Source: Chara braunii
Taxonomy: Eukaryota > Streptophyta > Charophyceae > Charales > Characeae
Direction: 5' to 3'
Assembly (NCBI GenBank): GCA_003427395.1
Contig: BFEA01000627.1
Location: forward strand, 9,174 to 38,247
Length of the DNA: 29,074 nt
Below are positions 28,113 through 29,074 of this stretch, one piece after another (within the stretch, counting starts at the first letter, position 1; the number at the start of each line of letters is the position of its first letter). The position numbers and the translations under genes were made by a program. Below the pieces are notes generated by a model that saw only the letters and a list, made by a program, of their open reading frames with translations, did not search any database and was not told the DNA's origin.

Positions 28113-28724
28113 CTGAACCGGGATCAGATACAGAGATAACTGCCCGACACCCGAGAATTTGCATTGCAGCATGAGCAAGAAGTCACTAAGGTGATTGAGA
28201 ACCTAAGGAAGGCCCAGCATCGTATGATTGAGCAAGCTAACAAGCAGCCTTCACAGTTTCAGGTAGGCGACTTAGTCTGGGTCAAGTCAAAGGAGTTCGC
28301 ACCCGAGGAGAACATCTCGCAAAAGCTCTTACCTGCGTACAGAGGACCGTGGCCTGTCCTAGAAGTCAAAGGAGGAGAGGATGGACCATCATACACTATA
28401 GAGATTCCATCGCATCTCCACACGTACCCAGTCTTCCATGCGTCAAAGCTACTGCCGTGCACCACCAGTGACAGGTTTCCTTCGCGAAGGTTTATGATTC
28501 CGCCAGATATGGATGGTGCTTATGATATAGACCGCATAGTGGAAGAGGACGTGTTCAGAACCGGAGGGCGAGGTCATCCCCAGAAGCAATGCAAAGTCAG
28601 GTTCGCATATCAAGAACCAAAGGAAGACAAATGGTTTACTAGAACAAAGCTATTAGAAATCGCTCCCGACATAGTAAACGCCTATGAAAGAGAAAGAAAG
28701 GGGAAAGATCCTACCTTGAGTTAG
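28113..28724 (+). pseudogene. Integrase C-terminus with GPY-type and chromodomain-like ends
   Basis: The frame of the integrase core continues through a TAA near 28137. A Gln/Lys-rich helix (QHEQEVTKVIENLRKAQHRM) leads to FQVGDLVWVKSK and LPAYRGPWPVLEVKGG, the usual GPY/F module. It is followed by HTYPVFHASKLLP. The end, YDIDRIVEEDVFRTGGRG through CKVRFAYQEPKEDKWFTRTKL, has the layout of a chromodomain (D-R-I-V/L, then V-x-[FW], then W-F), which in chromoviruses steers integration to marked chromatin. The usual aromatic cage is only partly recognisable. It ends at the TAG at 28722, the probable original stop of pol. Confidence 0.8.
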
Positions 28725-29074
28725 ATTGTTCTCGGAGGACCTCAAATTTAGGACGGCGGGAGTGAAACGGTTTCACCCAGTTAACTCGCCATTTGCAGAC
28801 ACAGAGATTCGAACCCTGGACCTGTGCCCGAACCCTGTACATTAACTCGGTGACTGTGTGAGATTCGAACCCTCAACCTATCCTGTGTCGTATGTTAGTC
28901 TGTAGGTAGGGAAGTTGGACTTGATCCTTAGGTCTGTAGGTTAGTACTTAAGTCTGTTACTGTGCCGGACCCGCCGGGATGGCGGTCCGTTAGGATGGAG
29001 ACGAAGAAGGAGGTAGAGATGGAGCTGGAGGGGACAGCGCAGCTCCGACGCAGACTCCACACGCAAGTACTCCA
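28725..29074. other. 3' end of the Ty3/gypsy element with tRNA-arm-like repeats
   Basis: Purine-rich GGACGGCGGGAGTG at about 28752-28765 could be a polypurine tract, with an LTR starting just after it. On the minus strand GGGTTCGAATCT occurs twice, near 28806-28817 and 28859-28870. Each is followed on that strand by a GAGTTAA word. The lower copy folds as CAGGG-TTCGAAT-CTCTG, a regular tRNA T-arm and Pol III B-box. No complete tRNA is formed. The window ends inside this region, so an LTR cannot be confirmed. Confidence 0.4.

Larger units (their letters stand above)
22830..29074 (+). mobile_element. Ty3/gypsy LTR retrotransposon, near-complete but inactivated
   Basis: The order is gag with a zinc knuckle, aspartic protease, reverse transcriptase, RNase H, then integrase. 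Integrase after RNase H defines the Ty3/gypsy arrangement, as opposed to Ty1/copia. A chromodomain-like end suggests a chromovirus. At least a dozen stops and several frameshifts interrupt the coding. Neither LTR was delimited: 22830-23149 should hold leader or LTR, and 28725-29074 the 3' end. No primer-binding site was found upstream of gag. The remembered likeness to Chara braunii gag-pol predictions is unverified. Confidence 0.85.

Noticed and set aside
28800-28875. A complete tRNA gene on the minus strand.
   Set aside because: Only the T-arm is regular. The acceptor stem overlaps it and the anticodon arm is missing.

Overview
The window looks like repeat-dominated nuclear DNA from a ciliated green-lineage eukaryote. 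Three things point that way. A linker-domain exon of an axonemal dynein heavy chain lies at 21737-22120, and flowering plants lack these genes. A plant-type initiator-tRNA primer-binding site lies at 20533-20544 on the minus strand. The telomere-type motif at 184-200 is AAACCCTAAACCCTAG. The gag and pol sequences resemble retrotransposon-derived predicted proteins I remember from the charophyte alga Chara braunii. That species call is an inference from memory and was not searched.

About 346-9400 (+) holds one long, decayed L1-like LINE. ORF1 has a zinc knuckle. ORF2 carries an APE-type endonuclease, a reverse transcriptase with an FVDD motif, and a terminal zinc finger. A ~1.1 kb foreign segment (about 3340-4482) splits the endonuclease; it contains a perfect 13-bp inverted repeat and three tandem units with poly-T tracts. 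The LINE ends in C-rich DNA and runs into a ~1.1 kb array (9300-10400) of roughly 70-bp units, each centred on a small palindrome. AT-rich and then very G-rich DNA follows to about 11030.

11041-13600 contains no gene I can identify. 13606-16380 (-) is a long gag-like coding region from a second retroelement, in one frame with three internal stops and no pol behind it. Its leader may extend through 16400-20500 to the minus-strand primer-binding site, but the 4.1 kb gap makes that link uncertain. The gap holds a (CT)n tract, 32-bp repeats, adjacent hairpins with TATA-like motifs, and a possible tRNA-derived element.

21737-22120 (+) is the only credible host coding sequence. After it come a diverged copy of the window's first 117 bases, a 12-bp-period TTGACC array, and a nearly complete but broken Ty3/gypsy element (23150-28724, +). 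Its order is gag, protease, reverse transcriptase, RNase H, integrase with a GPY-type tail, and a chromodomain-like end. No retroelement here can make its full protein set. The region reads as layered insertions around a piece of a flagellar gene.
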